DNA of 64,000 nucleotides from Scytalidium lignicola (Eukaryota; Ascomycota; Leotiomycetes): the NCBI GenBank assembly GCA_002812745.2, contig NCSJ02000140.1, positions 1 through 64,000 of the forward strand, in the 5' to 3' direction. The translations under genes and the position numbers were made by a program. The notes under the pieces are model-generated. The model ran no database searches and was not told the origin of the DNA. It worked only from the letters and a program-made list of their open reading frames with translations. Positions 1 through 10,871 of the stretch are shown piece by piece (position 1 is the stretch's first letter; each line of letters starts with the position of its first letter).

Positions 1-203
1 GCTAGGGCTTACGGATAGGGTTTACGGTAGGCTACCACTGTAGGCAACTATAGGCANCCCTACGGGTGCCTGTACGACCGTAACTGTTGACCATAATGGT
101 TTTACGGCCGTAATTCTCTGTATATATAGAATCTGCTGTAGTTGTAGACTCCTTAAGCAATCAATACAATAGTGGTTCTGTATTCCTGCGTTTCCAGTCA
201 ACA
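1..203. repeat. LTR-like fragment cut by the window edge
   Basis: This stretch is rich in short inverted motifs (GGTAGGCTACC, ACGGCCGTA) and has a TATATATAGA box near 120-130. It ends in CAACA (199-203), the usual end of a TGTTG...CAACA long terminal repeat. A TGTTG lies at 85-89 with flanks GTAAC and GTAAT, a 4 of 5 match, so 85-203 could also be a small element by itself. The motifs resemble those in the solo LTR at 36,911. The left edge is not visible, so the assignment is tentative. Confidence 0.3.
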
Positions 204-3200
204 GTAATTAAAACTGAATATAATCTAGATAAAATTATTTTCCTTTTTAATATATAACTTTCTTTTTTGATTTTTCTACTTCTAATCAAAAAAGTTATTT
301 TATTATATTAAAAAATAGATTTCTATTCTTTATATTAAAATATGTAATTTATTACCTAAATTAATCAGTTATAAGCTTAGATTTTGTAAGATATAATTTT
401 TGACATATTGTACATCTTTAATATCCTTGTTCTTTTAATCTTCGTTTAATTGTGTCGGTATACCCAATTAAGGGCTCAACACGAAGTACGGCACGTAATT
501 CCTTTACGTGATACACCTGTTGTGTTGATGATGATTGATTGTTAGGTAGGAGGTGCATACGTGGAACGTATGCAACCCCCTGATTACCTAATCCACGCTA
601 ACGCTAATTGCACGTGACTAATACGTGATTATTGGAACCAACAAATTGTTTAAGAGGAATATAATAAATATAATTCTTGTTGTAATTGTATATAATCAAG
701 GATTTTATACTCATGTGATTTACTAATATAGTTGATAATATCTGTGATTTGTTCATCATTTAATTAACATAAGTATCCTGTTCAAGTAGGTTATACTCGT
801 TTTGGTTGATCATATTGCAAAATTCAATTAATTAACGATTTACTAAGATTATAAGCTATTACAAGCTTATTAATTTCAAAATAAGCTTGCTGATAAAGTT
901 GACGTATTGCCTCCTTGTGTTTAGTAGGTATTTCATAGTTTGGAAGGTGCTTTGGCATTGGTGGAGTAGAAAGCATTTTGGTGTGTAAGGTTAGTGGGTT
1001 TAGGGCTAATTAATGCCTGTAATCCACAGACTTTTGAGACTAGGTTCGTAAAGTGCCATATTTGTATCTTATCTATACTAGCTGTTAACCACCTCTTATT
1101 TGTCGAGGAGTATAGTTAAAGGCGATTACTTCACATATTGCATGTTTGTTCTATAAAAAGACAATGTGGTAAACATGTTGACGTATTCTAGAGCATAGCA
1201 AAATCTTGCTTTCCTAATTCACTGAGTTTAGCCGGAACTTGAAGAATCCGGGTTTCATCTTCATGCCTTATTACGACGCTAGGTAGACGAAGTTCTAGTT
1301 CTATCGCTGGGTGCCCAAAGGTGTTCTAGATCTTGAATATGAAAACATCTATTTGTTGTCTAAAATAGATCTGGAAAAAAAAAAACCGGAAATGTTTGGA
1401 AACCACAGCAATGCTATTATTAGGGGTAATACAACCTGCTCCATATTAGTGTAGCAAATGACACTAGTAGTAAATAATTTTACCTCATCATTGCCATCTA
1501 AACACCAAAGCCACAGCTGCTGGCTTTTCCTAGCGCTCTCAAGGTGCGGAGAAAATAATCTCTATATACAAAGATATCCTATACACACATCGGCTGTTCT
1601 GCAACTTACATCCTGATAGCGCATCACTTTACGTTATAACCAGACTACATTTGACTAAGTTTCGAGCCTACGAGCATTGAATGAACGAAAGCTTGGTCTA
1701 CTTCATGTTGGAAGAACAAAATATCCATTGCTGAAACATAATGGACCTTAGAAATTTCTCTCTAGGGGGTAATGAAATTCCAGAACCAAATAACCAATAT
1801 ATCAAATATTAGATGATGAAAGATGATGAAGTATTACTTCAATCTCATAAGAACCCCATATACTGACGCACTGGTATGCACTGCTTGGTCACTAGTATTC
1901 CGTAGCAAGACGCAGGACTCTTTGAAGAGAATCCATTTATTGTGGATATTCGCTAATATACCCTTTCTGACTTTTAAATAACCTCAAATACAGAAGAAAA
2001 TGTTTTAAATGGGTTATCATAACATGATTTGAGGTAAATAGTATACCATGGTGAAGACAGATTACCTTGAGAGCTTTATTGATTCTATTTGTTTTAAGGA
2101 TTATTAATATGTTATACACTCTGATAATAGTGTAAGCCTAGACATTACTATCGATGCTGAGAGTTAATTATACTACAAACTTTCTTTCATGGAAAGCGTT
2201 GAGATAAGACTGGCTGGAAGTATAACTTAACCTTGGTGGATTTATTAAATTGAATGGGGCGTTGGCCACCAGTATTCTGAGTAGAGCGTCTATCGACACC
2301 NTTTTTCTTACTCACCATGTTAAGATTATTGATTACAAAATAATCGTTGATTAAAGGAAGCCTGTGATGTGGCTTCTCGTTCCAAGGATATATTTTATTT
2401 CACATCTTGCATTGCATGCCTCGAGACCATTTGTTGTCCTCTTCTGAGACCACAAATAAAAGAACCGAAATGCTCCGTCTGTGGAAATGCTGCTGGTAGG
2501 CAGAGAGTGTTGATATAACCTTAGAATATATNAAAAACGCCGGTATGCAAGGGACTTTGTCCGGTATGAAGCGATGAGATTTGATTCTTCGGGGAAACTA
2601 AGAAGAGAAAGGCCGCGAGAGGACCGAGTGACATATAATTAATAATTAAAGGTTTAAACGATGCTAATGTACCCCGTAGGAGCAGGGGGGATAAGGCGCT
2701 AATCACGGGGTGCTTCCGAGCCTAGCAACGCCTAATTCGACATCTGTTAGAGCTTCCCCTCATTATCTCTTGTTCTTCTTTCTGCATCTCAAAACATATC
2801 TTCTATATCCAGAAACTAAGGACCAGCTGAGTTTTGAACCAAATTTGATTCAATGCCCAGCGAGTACCACATCAGTAAGCGATACTGTATTATCAGTTGA
2901 CTGGTCCGATCTGCGGCAAAGCCTTAGCAAACTGCTTTAACAAAGTACCGAGCGAGAAACAGAGCGAAAATCGCGGCGCTGCAACGCCAGACGATTCCCA
3001 ATTGTGGGGGAAGGAAGACTGAAACCTTCTGGATGGTTCCTCGTATGCAGGGACTCAGGTACATGGTGGATCAGCACGTTGGATTCTGACCATCTACTCG
3101 CACGTGTGTCATTACGGTACCTGAACCTGGAAATCCAACACACAACCAGGCAAGTTTTAGAGGATCTAACTGGACATTTGGGGAAGAGACCTGACATCAC

Positions 3201-3271
3201 ATAATATAGCGTAGATAGTGATGATATCTTGATTTTGTGCGATATATAGAGCGACGGAAACAGCCAGAATA
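204..3271. other. AT-rich left flank and promoter of the Zn2Cys6 gene; no supported gene
   Basis: About 3 kb with no open frame that resembles a known protein. Bases 204-2,700 are AT-rich with N-containing homopolymers at 2,301 and 2,532, and look like decayed repeat DNA. From about 2,850 the composition becomes balanced and probably holds the promoter and 5' leader of the downstream regulator. The only structured item is the hairpin repeat listed at 518-643. Confidence 0.5.
518..643. repeat. 126-bp TGTTG...CAACA element with central hairpin
   Basis: It begins TGTTGTGTTGATG and ends CCAACA. Its centre folds into a perfect 8-bp stem, GCATACGT (555-562) and ACGTATGC (566-573), with a 3-nt loop; TAGGTA and TACCTA extend the stem outside. 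The flanks ACACC and AATTG do not form a target duplication. A diverged relative occurs near 8,270-8,400. This may be a small LTR or a non-autonomous repeat. Confidence 0.35.
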
Positions 3272-5007
3272 ATGAGCTCACGACCACAGAAACAACCTTC
3301 TGTCCCGCCTCTACTTCCGCCATGCGATCAGTGTCTGCACCGAAAGGTTCGATGTGATAAGACCCTTCCTAAGTGCAATCGATGCATTGACACAAACCTC
3401 AACTGCACGAGAGATGTCGTTCGACGAAAGCCTGGACGGAAAAAAGGGTCAGGGCTTGTAATTCAGCGTCTTCGGCTTCCTGCCAGAGCTGATCCCGACA
3501 CCACGTCACCTGATTCGAAGACTACGGAAGGGAGTAGTAGTATCAACGACGAAATGGGAGCACCAGTTTTGATACCAGCGACTGTTGAATCTACCCAATC
3601 TCCAGTCCTTAAAGCCAATGAAATATCGCCTCAGAATTTCAATGGTAGCTGGTCTTCTGCTTCATCTGAAGCTCCGTCTCATACTGTGGCGGTCCCTAGA
3701 CGTTTTTCATATGAGCATCCGGCAACTATTTTGTCCAATTTACCTTATTTAACTCGACATATCGATCTCTTCTTCGGAAAGTTGTATCCAATATGGCCTA
3801 TATTCCACGAGACGACTTTCCGTGAGTCCTTAAGGGACCCCGACAAATTGGATCTTCACCAAGTATGTCTCGCATTATCTCTCTGCGCCCTGACAGTACT
3901 GCATGTACCTTCATCCACTGCACCAAATCCCGAGCCTAGAAAACTTGTAGCCCAGCGTTTCATCGACCAATGCCGCCAAATCCGGTCGACCTACGATTAC
4001 ATTGAATCAGCCAATCTTTCAACAATCCATACCTCTCTCTTCCTTTCCTGTGCCGAAATTGAATACCAAAGAGAACGCTCATCCTGGTTCCTTCTTCGAG
4101 AAGCGATTCTCCTCGCACAGGAACTCGGTTACTACAATACCATACCAGCGAATTTATCCCAGCCGGAAGTCCTCAGTATCCAACGCACCCTTTATCAGAT
4201 CTCCCTAACAGAACGTGGGCTCACTATTCTCCGCAACAAACCGGTCACGGTAATCATGTTCGATGCGCCGCCCACCGAGCGGTTCGATGATGAAGACCCC
4301 GCTATTCTTTACGGCATTCAGAGTTTGAATCGCCTATTCAACCTCCTTGATGAAGACTTCCTCGATACATGGGTACATAATGTCCAAGGTCCTCTGAGTC
4401 CTCTCGCTGCCGAAGTCACCTCCAAGATCCTTGCTGCGCAACAGGCGTTATCGAATCTCAGATTTGACGTGACGGGGTTGACGGATGTTCAGAAAGCTGA
4501 TATCCTCATCACCCAGCAGTGGCTACGTCTTGTGTTCTGGCAGTCTGCTATGAGACAAGGGCTGCTGTCGAGCGTGAACAAGGAGCCGGCTTTGACGTAT
4601 ACCTTCCCTTGCATGGTAGCTAAGGCACTTTGCGAGGTGCTGGAATCCATCTCGATTTTTGCCATTTTTATACATGGAATGGCTATTGTAAGTGTCATCG
4701 ATACTTTCATTCTCATTTTCATCCTCCTTCTTTACCCCAATCAAGTACGGTGTCTCCAACTATCATTCTTACATATCTGTCTGTCTTCAAGTTCGAGCGC
4801 ATATTCGAAATCGCTTACTCCTTCATCGACGCCCTCAACCTATCCGCAACTCTCTCTTCCGGTGTGAATGAGCTCCGAGTGTTATTTCGTGCTCTACGTG
4901 CCTCACCCAATTCGCATGAGACGTATATTAAGATTCTGGAGGCGAAGCTTATTGAGCAGGCTAAAGAAGAAGGCGCTGGGATCATTCTGAGAATTTATCA
5001 GACTTGA
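3272..5007 (+). CDS. Zn2Cys6 fungal transcription factor
   Basis: A DNA-binding regulator acting in the nucleus. Exons are 3272-4687 and 4792-5007; the 104-nt intron (GTAAGT...CTTCAAG) falls between codons and restores an open frame, giving 543 residues. The binuclear zinc cluster is complete: C18, C21, C28, C35, C38, C45 in the pattern CX2CX6CX6CX2CX6C. A basic linker (RRKPGRKKGS) follows. From about residue 160 comes a fungal transcription-factor middle homology region (LFFGKLYPIWPIFH), as in sugar and quinate regulators. The start is the first ATG before the cluster. No target is visible. The nearest structural gene is the minus-strand J-protein, and sugar porters lie 27 kb away, so a local role cannot be claimed. 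The C-terminus could be longer if a further intron was missed after 5,007. Confidence 0.88.
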
Positions 5008-5943
5008 AAGAGATACAGTGCGTCTCCGGCTTTGCATGATGAGAACTGGTGAGGTGATGAGCAAGCTGATGGCCTGGATGACTAGTGTGCCTATCTAAAC
5101 ATGACCGCATATCAAGTTATGAGGGAAATGTTGGCCGAGAGTATTCGAATCTGGGCCGCTCGAAGTAAGGCATTGCCGTTTGCCCCCACTTGGTAGACGG
5201 ATATCTTCTCGTTTCACACAAGAAGCCCGAAGACTTCAATGGAGCAGACCTGATCAACATGCCAGACGACTTCAGGTAGATCAGGGGCAGGCTCTGCATA
5301 GAAATGGTTCCCGGAGATGGGCAGAGATCGAGTCAAAATTACATGGAGAGCATTTAACAAATCTTGGAATGAAGAAATTCAAACTTGTTTCGCTATATAA
5401 TTCAGAGAATGAAGAATTTTAGTCGATCTAAGTGGTATATGATATACACAAGACGGTTTTACAATTGGGAATGTTCAGTCCACAGTCAGAAGTGAGTTGG
5501 AAAGAGAGGGGTATAATTAATGAGAGCAGCTGAAACTTAACCTTGCTATTTCAGCCTCTTGGAATGCCGAGGGTTTTAGGACAAGATCTGGTGATTATTG
5601 ATCATTAGATCTCTTCTTCTAATTGTTACTAATATCTCAACAAGTCTTATTTATGCATTTGTAGTGAGGAAGGTAGCCAAAACGATTTAATTGAACACAA
5701 GCAGAACGGCAATCTTCATATCATCGTACAACATGATCTAACTCTTAACACGCAGATAACCCGGATATTTTTGCATCAACCAAATCCCTTCAGCGGGGAA
5801 CAACGAAGTAAAATAACGCCATAACACCGAACCACAAAATGCCGCTAATATTCCCATCCAACAAGACAACCAATTCAAAACACCTTTCAACCCCCACCTT
5901 ATCCTAATCCCATCCATCCGAAGAGAGACTTTTTCTAATCATG
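5008..5943. other. Convergent 3' intergenic region
   Basis: Lies between the 3' ends of the Zn2Cys6 gene (plus) and the J-protein gene (minus). Short open frames at 5,117-5,422 on both strands match nothing recognisable. It probably holds the two 3' untranslated regions. Confidence 0.45.
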
Positions 5944-7148
5944 TCACCGAGTAGTAGTTGTTCCAACACCATCCCAACCTTCATCAACACCTTCATCCGT
6001 CCCAGCCTTGCCAACAATAAACTCCAAAACCCGACTAACCCGATCATTTAAAATCCCCGCCCTGCGAACCTGCTCCTGGGGAATCGGCAACCCAGCAGCC
6101 TGACATCCAGCAACCTTCGCCCTCCAAGCCTTCTCCTCGCGCCTCTTGAGCGCTCTATCAACCCTCATCGGCACCGCAAGCGTAACTCTAACTAGATGAA
6201 TCGTCAACCTCGCTCTTCCGACAACATCTAGATATCCCAACGCCATCAATCGCTTCTGCACCTTGTGGATTCTGCCGAGCTCGATGTACACTAGGAGCGC
6301 ATAGACCTGCGTCGTTAGCACCAATTCGCGGATCCGGATGAAGCTTCGCTCGACATTGATAACGACTTCCTCGGATACTAAGTGCGGGTATTGGGCGTGG
6401 AGGCCTTCGAGCCAGCGGCGCACGAGGACGAAGTCGCCGGAGATGAATTCCTGCAGGATGGTCTCGACGGCGGAGCGGAAGGTGTGGTCGCCGCCTAGGA
6501 AGGTGGTTTTGTCGGGGAGAGAGGTCGCANGTGGGGGAGGAGGCGGCGTTGTAGGTGCGGCGGGCGGAGGGGGATTTGAGGATGTCGAATGCGAAGCCCA
6601 AACGTTGGAAGGCGCTGTTGTAATAATGTTCTCCATCAGTAACGACAATTAAAAAAGGATCCTTTTATTTCCTTTATTTCGAGATTTAAGAAGTATATAA
6701 AATGAAGATTTGACGATTTACCTAGTGGATCGTGGATGGAATGGTGGTTTATCGGGGTGGCAGATCTTGGATCGCTCGAGGTAACATCGTCGTAGCTCGG
6801 GGGCCGAGGCGGACCGCGATGCGCCCAGAATTTTGTATAACTGTTATTTATTTCCCCCAGGTCAATCCAAATATTCCCAAAATATTTCCTTTTCCAATTC
6901 AATTTGTAATTTTTTATTTATTCTCGTTGGTGGGAGTAAAACATACATCTTCTTCGTAGAGCACCTCTGTAGTAAACACAAAAAATTTGGGGTTAGCCCG
7001 TGACATTTTTACTCTCTCTCTCTTGCTCGCGCGCGCATGTGAAAATCGCAGTCAAACCACCACACAAAAAACAAATAGACAACGCACCTTGAATAATTCG
7101 ATCTTTCTGCGTCGCTATATCGCGCTTCTGCTCGTCGTCATCTGACAT
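5944..7148 (-). CDS. J-domain (DnaJ/Hsp40) protein, four exons
   Basis: Co-chaperone that should stimulate an Hsp70. Minus-strand exons: 7148-7088, 6966-6947, 6840-6722, 6614-5944. Introns of 121, 106 and 107 nt have GTGCGT, GTATGT and GTAAAT donors and CAG acceptors. The J-domain is split over exons 1-4: LYKILGASRSASAPELRRCY forms helices I and II, followed by HPD (H55-P56-D57) and then AFDILKSPSARRTYN as helix IV. The C-terminal 200 residues are a conserved-looking helical region of unknown role (RRWLEGLHAQYPHLV, DVVGRARLTIHLVRVTLAVP). The frame before N6530 (J-domain end) and after it (SLPDKTTFLGGDHTFRS) differ by one base; leaving out the N joins them into 289 residues, so the N is most likely an assembly artefact. 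A single-exon reading starting at 6,648 would miss the J-domain completely. Confidence 0.85.
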
Positions 7149-7987
7149 GTTCGACAAAGAAAGAGAGAAGTGGTGGTGGTGGTGGCGTCGGCTTCATCAG
7201 TAGGAATGATGGTAGACTGAGAGGGATGGTTGCGTGTGGGTGAGGCTCATGATAAAGTGTGTGACGGGATTACGGCGACGGGATAAATAACAAGTGCCGG
7301 GTAAGTTAAGAAGAGAAAGAAGGGCAGCAGATTAGTCAGCCGGAGGATAATGCGGGCTGGCCAAAGTGGGAGGGAAAGAGAATGATGAGGAGAGAGAAGA
7401 AGAGAATGGCGGTGGTTTGGTTTGACGGTGACTTTGAAGGTGACCACCACCACTTCTTCCGTCTGGAGTGGGAGTTAAGGCACGGTCTTATGTTTTCGAG
7501 GATCCTGTTGGCCAATCACAGTGCGGCGATTCCGATCCAAGTTCTCGTCTTTTTCACATGCCATTTTTCCGCATTTGCACGTGCCGCCTGGCTTTGGGGG
7601 GCCGGCTCTTGTTGTTCTTGTTGCTGCCTTGGTGCCTTGGTGCCTTCGTATATTTTTACCAATGGTGAAAGCGACGTCACCAAATACTAAGTATTATCAT
7701 ATTCTTTTTTTCTTTTAACAGTTGCCACTCTTCACATAGCGAATTTAAACTGTTTTATTAGTTCTAAGATCCGTGAGAAATAATAGAGTGCGTATCGGCA
7801 CTCGATCTTGATTCCCAGATGATCACGTGATACACAGACTTTTTATGTGATAGCAAGAGGCAGCAGCAAATAACAAGTATAAGACGCTGATAAAAGTCGT
7901 TAAGATAATATAGATTCATCTCTAAGAATAAGAAGAATAAGCAATCAAACTTTTAGAATTGCAAGTTTGGACTCCCCTTAAACCAAC
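7149..7987. other. 5' region of the J-protein gene
   Basis: Promoter-side DNA with low-complexity tracts: CT and GC alternation at 7,011-7,036 within the first intron, and a GTG trinucleotide run near 7,170-7,186. Overlapping open frames at 7,247-7,718 on both strands look like shadows without recognisable domains. Confidence 0.4.
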
Positions 7988-8233
7988 ATGGATAAGATTG
8001 GGAATGCTTGAGAGCTACTGGCCACTCCCACAATCATCCTGCTCCACGGCCGCGACTTCACAGTCTCAGAATTCGCAAACGAACTCTTCGAAAGCCAAGC
8101 TTCAGATGACTGCACCCTCCCCCAAATCTTCCTGACTGTGAAATGGATATTCCTAGCTGTAACATCGCGGCACTCGGTACGCTTTGGTGTTGAGATGTCG
8201 TAGTGGTTTGATATGTGGTCGACGGAAGTAAAT
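7988..8233 (+). pseudogene. Acyl-protein thioesterase / carboxylesterase-like pseudogene, N-terminal fragment
   Basis: One frame from an ATG at 7988 reads as the start of an alpha/beta hydrolase of the acyl-protein thioesterase (lysophospholipase/carboxylesterase) family: TIILLHGRDFTVSEFANELF, then LPQIF, KWIF and a WFDMWS motif typical of fungal members. Two stops interrupt it: TGA at 8009-8011 and TAG at 8201-8203, the latter where the family has Gln before WFDMW (CAG to TAG). Two family Pro positions are Leu, also C-to-T changes. The nucleophile-containing part (GxSxG) is absent. About 80 of roughly 240 residues remain. The gene is dead; RIP-like mutation is the likely cause. Confidence 0.7.
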
Positions 8234-8269
8234 CTGTGGGTACACTACCGTAACATGTAGCACGTCATG

Positions 8270-8400
8270 TTATAGGTGATATACTCGTTGTGTTGATGGT
8301 TAATTGATTTCCAAGGTGGTGAGGGTGAAGCTGTAGCTTATAAGGCTACAGCTCTTCATTACTTAATTAAGACTAGCTAATATGTGATCACAACTACATA
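8270..8400. repeat. Diverged relative of the hairpin element at 518-643
   Basis: Shares the ordered blocks GTTGTGTTGATG, TTGATT, AGGTGGTGAGGGTG, ATTACTTAAT and a TGTGATCA end with the element at 518-643. The central hairpin is present but with other arms: AGCTGTAGC (8329-8337) and GCTACAGCT (8345-8353) around a 7-nt loop. It starts just after the thioesterase pseudogene ends, so its insertion may have truncated that gene. Confidence 0.3.
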
Positions 8401-9371
8401 AATGAACAATTAATGGCTTGCTCACTAATAAGGGTTGCCCTCTGGTGAGTAGTTCAAATGTGTAATGAGAAAGTTAATAAGTACTTGTGAGATTGGCTTT
8501 GTGTAAACTATGGATGACCGCTAACCAAAATGCGCTCCCTTATCGGCGTTACTTATCGGTTTGGTTAGGTTCATTCGAGTTGTGCTATTTGGACCATGGC
8601 GCATATAAATTGTACAAGATGAGAGAACTCTCTTGGGTTGCCAGCCGGATGCATAGCAAGATACCGCCTGCTTATTGGTATCAGGCTCTAGCGAAGGCGC
8701 CGAGTCAACGTTTCACGGCCTTACCCGCTGCAGGTCTGATATTGGTACTACGTAACTATCGATTGGTTCATAACTAATCTTCATGGGCTTGGTCCCCCGA
8801 GAGGCTCGACTCCATCCATCAATCAAAGCATGTACCACAACAGTAACACGTTTATGAACTGTATCGTACAGAACTGCTGGTATAGCCACAGAATATTATA
8901 TAAGAATGCACCCCGTGCGCCTTGCAACGAGGTAGCTCAAACTACTTATAGGCCTCAATTTGGTGTTGTATGATAAGATAAGCCATCTCTATCTCTGACA
9001 CCTACCCTGAAGTGTCAAATTAGCCTTTATTAGCATGTAACCCTACGTAGTACGTAGTGTGATCTTGTGCCTGTCTCCATGTTACGGCTGCTGCTCTTAG
9101 AGATGAATGGTTCAGTGTTCACTTCCTTGTCCCTGCCTGAAAGGTCAGTAGTTCAGATGTATCTACTAATTAAACCTCACCAACTTTGGCAGCTACAGTA
9201 CGGTAACCCTTTGTGCGATTTGTCCATGTAACGTCTCCTCTTTACATTAACGCTCGTGCCTCTAAACACATGCAAATTACTCCGCGGACTGGAGATCCTG
9301 AGCTTGGGATGTAGCTGGCTCTACAGTTCCCGACCCGCTCAAGCGGTGTCTAGGTCTTCATACTCAGCAAT

Positions 9372-9378
9372 TATAAGA
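9372..9378 (+). promoter_or_regulatory. Possible TATA box of the chitinase gene
   Basis: TATAAGA lies 147 bp upstream of the preferred ATG at 9525. Position fits a fungal core promoter with a leader of roughly 100 nt; no other support. Confidence 0.3.
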
Positions 9379-9524
9379 TCCTCAGTATCTCCATCTACCC
9401 TCCACCCTCAGCAAGTATTTCCATGGTTTCACATTCGATAGGCTCTTGACGGCTTGTTCTTCACTCCTTCCTCAATTATCCATTCTTGTATATATTTACA
9501 ATTTATTTTATCTATTTCTTTGCT

Positions 9525-10871
9525 ATGCATTCCCCTACCCTACTATCCGGCCTCTTCTTGATGGCCAGCGCAGCTCGCGCGAGTCCTCACCCCCTTGTGT
9601 CGCGTCAAGCGCCGTCCAGCGCGCAGAACGTTGTCTACTGGGGCCAAGACAGTGAGAATAACGACCTCTCCCACTATTGCACATCAACCTCGGGCATTGA
9701 TATTCTTGTCTTATCCTTCTTGTACGAGTTTGGAAACGGCATCAACATTCCTTCCGGCGTGATCGGGAACTCATGCTTCATCAGCACCACAGGCCAGGGC
9801 CAACTGTGTGATGATCTAGCCTCAGAAATTGCTACCTGCCAGGCAGCTGGCGTCAAGATCATTCTGTCATTAGGTGGTGCATCTGGCGCTTACTCCCTTC
9901 AGTCACAGGCCCAGGCCGAGTCCATCGGCCAGTACGTATGGGACTCTTACGCCAATTCTGGCAACACTACAGTACAACGGCCCTTTGGCGACGTCGCCGT
10001 TGATGGCTGGGACTTTGATATCGAAGTGAACTTGGGTAGTAGCCAATACTACCAGTACATGATCTCGAAGCTCCGTTCTAACTTTCCTTCCGACCCTAGC
10101 AAAACTTATTATATTACCGGTGCTCCTCAATGCCCTATCCCGGAGCCTAATATGGGGATAATAATTGGTAATTCCACATTTGACTATCTCTGGGTCCAAT
10201 TCTATAATAACAACAATGGGCTTGATAATATCCCCTTCGAATCCTGTGCTCTTGGCATTAATGGCGGCGCACCTTTTAACTTTGACGAGTGGGAGTCTTT
10301 TATTGCTGATACCCCTTCTTCTGGAGCTAAGATCTTTGTTGGTGTACCTGCCTCTACTCTTGCTTCTAATGGTAACTCCGGTGGTGCGGTTTACTACGCC
10401 TCTCCAGACCAGCTTGCAAGTGTTATTAGCGAAGTTAGGGATCATCCTCAGTTCGGTGGTATCATGATGTGGGCTGCTGGCTATTCCGATTCAAATGTCA
10501 ACAACGGCTGTACTTACGCCCAAGAGGCCAAGCAGATTCTGTTGACTGGTGCCCCCTGTGGTGGATCTGTACCTCCTCCAGTTAGTTCCTCGACTACTGT
10601 TTCTACAACAAGATCAACCAGCACCACCAGGGCTACAACTACTACTAAAGCCCCTTCTACTACAACTTCTTCCACATCTCCAACTTCCACTTGCCCTGTC
10701 GCTGGAGGTGCGTGCGTTGCTGGCACCTATGCCTGCACTGGCAGCAACTTTGGAATTTGTGATAACGGTGCTTGGGTCATCCAGCCTTGTTCCTCAGGAC
10801 AGGTTTGTGTCCCAGATGGCAACAGCATCTACTGTGGCCTCTCCGGCAGCAGCGATCCTGTTTGTGTTTAA
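9525..10871 (+). CDS. Secreted class III (GH18) chitinase with C-terminal chitin-binding-like module
   Basis: Hydrolyses chitin outside the cell or in the wall. Single exon, 448 residues from the ATG at 9525. An ATG 13 codons upstream (9486) would put a hydrophobic stretch before the signal peptide and is less likely. Signal peptide: MHSPTLLSGLFLMASAARA, followed by a possible Kex2-type Arg before QAPSS. The GH18 barrel has LSLGG (about 114-118) and the catalytic motif DGWDFDIE (160-167) with E167 as acid/base; Trp replaces the more common Phe in this motif. After about residue 333 come a Ser/Thr-rich linker and a Cys-rich module (373-448, YACTGSNFGICDNGAW...QPCSSGQVC) resembling CBM19-type chitin-binding domains of yeast Cts1. 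The order signal, GH18, linker, binding module is that of a remodelling or nutrient-scavenging chitinase. Confidence 0.93.
   Translation: MHSPTLLSGLFLMASAARASPHPLVSRQAPSSAQNVVYWGQDSENNDLSHYCTSTSGIDILVLSFLYEFGNGINIPSGVIGNSCFISTTGQGQLCDDLASEIATCQAAGVKIILSLGGASGAYSLQSQAQAESIGQYVWDSYANSGNTTVQRPFGDVAVDGWDFDIEVNLGSSQYYQYMISKLRSNFPSDPSKTYYITGAPQCPIPEPNMGIIIGNSTFDYLWVQFYNNNNGLDNIPFESCALGINGGAPFNFDEWESFIADTPSSGAKIFVGVPASTLASNGNSGGAVYYASPDQLASVISEVRDHPQFGGIMMWAAGYSDSNVNNGCTYAQEAKQILLTGAPCGGSVPPPVSSSTTVSTTRSTSTTRATTTTKAPSTTTSSTSPTSTCPVAGGACVAGTYACTGSNFGICDNGAWVIQPCSSGQVCVPDGNSIYCGLSGSSDPVCV

Larger units (their letters stand above)
8240..9524. other. Intergenic region and chitinase promoter
   Basis: Apart from the hairpin repeat at 8,270-8,400, nothing with homology is visible. 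A 96-codon open frame (8,487-8,777) has no domain-like features. The last few hundred bases form the promoter of the chitinase. Confidence 0.4.

Noticed and set aside
6188..6601. 137-codon minus frame as a separate gene
   Set aside because: Only its first part (the J-domain end) is real; after N6530 the true frame is the other one.
8487..8777. 96-codon open frame
   Set aside because: No domain, no plausible promoter or introns; looks like chance in an intergenic region.
9486..9524. Earlier ATG of the chitinase at 9486
   Set aside because: It would add 13 hydrophobic residues before a normal signal peptide; the ATG at 9525 gives the usual N-terminus.
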